Below, piece by piece: positions 35,748 to 37,550 of a stretch of DNA of 37,550 nucleotides. This DNA is from Paracoccaceae bacterium. GTDB taxonomy: Bacteria > Pseudomonadota > Alphaproteobacteria > Rhodobacterales > Rhodobacteraceae. Both the position numbers and the translations under genes were made by a program. The notes under the pieces are model-generated. The model was not told the origin of the DNA. It saw nothing but the letters and a program-made list of their open reading frames with translations, and searched no databases. Location: assembly GCA_030066175.1 (NCBI GenBank), contig JASJCC010000008.1:1-37550 (forward strand), in the 5' to 3' direction. How positions within the stretch are numbered: the stretch's first letter is position 1; each line of letters begins with the position of its first letter.

Positions 35748-37076
35748 TCATTGCAGCGGCCCCCAGCTTGGGTCCGACCCGCCCGAAGGCGTCCGCACCC
35801 GCCGCAAGTTGCGCCCCGAGATATCGACCGAATAAAGCGCTGTCGCGCCCTGCGCGCCCTGGGTTTCGCGCGAAAACATGATGACACGGCCATTGGGTGC
35901 CCAGGTCGGCCCTTCGTCGAGGAAGGACGCGGTCAGCAAGCGTTCCTCGCTGCCATCGGTGCGCATGACGCCAATGTGGAAACGGCCGGCATTCTGCTTG
36001 GTAAATGCAATCAGATCGCCGCGCGGCGACCAGACCGGCGTGCCATAACGCCCCTGGCCAAAGCTGATGCGCGTGCCCTCACCCCCCGCGGCGGGCATGA
36101 TATAGAGCTGCTGGCTACCGGACCGGTCGGATTCAAAGACGATCTGGCTGCCATCAGGCGAAAAGCTGGGTGCCGTGTCGATTGCCGGGCCGGTGGTCAG
36201 CCGCCGTGTGGCCCCGCTGGCGATGTCCATCGCCCAGATATCGGTGTTGGAGCCTTGCGTCATTGAATAGACCACCGTGGTGCCATCAGGCGAAAAGCGC
36301 GGCGCAAAGCTCATCACGCCTTCGGTGGTCTGCAGGATGCGGCTTTGCACATTCCCGACGCTGAGGACATGCACGCGGGGAAAGCCGGTTTCATAGCTGG
36401 TATAAAGCACCCGGTCACCACCGGGCGAAAACCGCGGCGCCAGCACGATGGCGCTGCTGTCGGTCAGGTATTGCAGGTTTTCGCCGTCATAATCCATGAT
36501 CGCCAGCCGCTTGGCGCGTTCGTTCTTGGGACCGGTTTCCGATACAAAGACCACGCGGCTGTCGAAATAGGGGGTTTCACCGGTGATCCGGGAATAGACC
36601 TGATCCGCCACCTTGTGCGCCAGCCGGCGCCAGCCATCGGCGGTCGAGGAAAACTGCATGCCCTGGCCCAGCTCGGTCCCGGCGAAGACGTCCCAGACCC
36701 GGAATTTCACCACCACTCCACCGGCACCATCCACCGTCACAGCCCCGGTGATCAGCGCCTGGGCGTTAATCGCCTTCCAATCGGCAAAGGCGATGGGGCT
36801 GGCAAAGCTGGTGATCTGGCTGATATGCGCCTCGCGCGGGATTTCGCGGAAGAGCCCGGTACCGGTCAGGTCAGCGGCAATCACCTGGGTGACCTGCTGC
36901 GCCAATTGTTGCGCCTCAAAGCTTTCGGCGACAAAGCCGGGGACAGCGTAGGGCAGCGGTTCGATCACCCCTTCGGTAATCTCGATCCGCAAGGGGCCGG
37001 ATTGCGCCAGCGCCGCGAGGGGCATCAGGATCCCCGATAGCACCAGCATCAGCGCCGCGGTCACTGCCTGTCTCAT
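35748..37076 (-). CDS. tolB: Tol-Pal system protein TolB
   Basis: A periplasmic beta-propeller that connects TolA with Pal. The 442-residue product has a signal peptide ([25 protein letters not shown]) and an N-terminal domain with [14 protein letters not shown]. The six-bladed propeller is marked by repeated FSPDG / SPGGD strands ([57 protein letters not shown]). The ATG at 37076 is preceded by GGGAGG, unlike the in-frame upstream codon at 37094. Confidence 0.96.
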   Translation of the reverse strand: MRQAVTAALMLVLSGILMPLAALAQSGPLRIEITEGVIEPLPYAVPGFVAESFEAQQLAQQVTQVIAADLTGTGLFREIPREAHISQITSFASPIAFADWKAINAQALITGAVTVDGAGGVVVKFRVWDVFAGTELGQGMQFSSTADGWRRLAHKVADQVYSRITGETPYFDSRVVFVSETGPKNERAKRLAIMDYDGENLQYLTDSSAIVLAPRFSPGGDRVLYTSYETGFPRVHVLSVGNVQSRILQTTEGVMSFAPRFSPDGTTVVYSMTQGSNTDIWAMDIASGATRRLTTGPAIDTAPSFSPDGSQIVFESDRSGSQQLYIMPAAGGEGTRISFGQGRYGTPVWSPRGDLIAFTKQNAGRFHIGVMRTDGSEERLLTASFLDEGPTWAPNGRVIMFSRETQGAQGATALYSVDISGRNLRRVRTPSGGSDPSWGPLQ

Positions 37077-37220
37077 CTCTGCCTCCCTCGCCACATGGCG
37101 GCCCGATCTGCGGAACGCTGTGGCGGTTTTCCTGCCCGTTGGCCTACCATAGCCTGCTTTTTGCCCTTTAAAAACTGCTGCGTCACGCCCCCATTGGCGG
37201 GGAATTGCCGGTGTTTTGCA

Positions 37221-37550
37221 TCACCTCAGGCGCATCTCGGACGGATTAAACACGATCTCGAGCTCGCGCCATTGTTCGTATTTCTCCGCCGGCAGGTCAT
37301 AGCCCTGCCCCTGGCAGCGCAGCACGGCCCGGCGGGCGGCATTGAAAGCGGTGTTCACTGCGATGGTGTCTCCGCCCGTGGCGTCGATCATTTCCAGCGT
37401 GCCGGGCACCACCTTGCCGTCGCGGTCCATCTCCATCGCCAGCGTGACGGTCACGTTGGCCGCTTGTGAGCCAACATCAACCACCCAGCAGGCCTGTACC
37501 GCGACACGCAGCGCATCGCTTTCGCCGCGGGTCATCGGCGGGCCGGTGGG
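37221..37550 (-). CDS. tolA: Tol-Pal system protein TolA, C-terminal part
   Basis: The minus-strand frame is open to the window edge, so the gene is cut at its 5' side. The visible 109 residues are the TolA C-terminal domain: LRVAVQACWVVDVGS, TVTLAMEMDRDGKVVPGTLEMI and AFNAARRAVLRCQ are typical. The membrane anchor and long helical middle would lie outside the window. tolB follows after 144 bases. The ATG at 37535 is internal. Confidence 0.88.
   Translation of the reverse strand, partial: PTGPPMTRGESDALRVAVQACWVVDVGSQAANVTVTLAMEMDRDGKVVPGTLEMIDATGGDTIAVNTAFNAARRAVLRCQGQGYDLPAEKYEQWRELEIVFNPSEMRLR

Noticed and set aside
37077-37220. Terminator between tolA and tolB
   Set aside because: A small CCCC/GGGG hairpin and a separate TTTTT are present on the minus strand, but they are about 20 bases apart, and the genes belong to a known continuous operon.

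Overview
This GC-rich window has gene content and order typical of an alphaproteobacterium of the Rhodobacterales (Roseobacter/Rhodobacter group). The main evidence is the tolA-tolB-pal-cpoB-tilS-ftsH run, the xdhABC genes followed by a BMP-type nucleobase/nucleoside ABC transporter, an Fhs plus FolD C1 pathway, and a ligase-associated helicase with PdeM. The assignment rests on gene content and synteny read by eye; no database search was run. Coding density is very high, no non-coding stretch exceeds about 170 bases, and no tRNA, rRNA, CRISPR, transposase or phage gene was seen.

Layout. 1-3819 (minus): the start of a lipoprotein gene cut by the window edge, and dnaE. 3971-4345 (plus): a lone ArsR-type regulator behind an AT-rich leader. 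4493-13995 (plus): a long purine module, xdhA-xdhB-xdhC, then a two-domain ABC ATPase, two permeases and a periplasmic BMP binding protein, closed by a strong terminator. The genes overlap or are coupled as far as the first permease. 14065-18935: an MltB-like lytic transglycosylase, a secreted von Willebrand A protein, an aldo/keto reductase, a nitroreductase and a CaiB/racemase-like enzyme. 19023-24682: a ligase-associated DEXH helicase and the PdeM phosphoesterase, separated by an opposite-strand gene for a membrane-anchored NB-ARC/TPR STAND ATPase. 24731-26675: a hotdog thioesterase, a ferredoxin-like/double CDGSH protein, and an ArsR-AHSA1 pair. 26684-30089 (minus): folD, fhs and a MOSC protein. 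30180-37550 (minus): the Tol-Pal envelope operon running through tilS and ftsH into a trans-aconitate methyltransferase-like gene.

How the parts work together. The purine module would import a purine nucleoside or base and oxidise hypoxanthine/xanthine, with XdhC maturing the molybdenum cofactor. Fhs and FolD interconvert formate and one-carbon folates. Tol-Pal-CpoB maintains the outer membrane during constriction; TilS makes lysidine in tRNA-Ile; FtsH is the membrane AAA protease.

The most unusual features are: (1) the STAND NTPase gene wedged between the helicase and PdeM genes; (2) palindromic repeat elements that sit in frame inside two essential-type enzymes (dnaE and xdhB), with a second copy of the xdhB element type between the transporter permeases; and (3) a pair of perfect 20-bp palindromes inside a 36-codon ORF that bridges the ATPase and permease genes by overlapping both.
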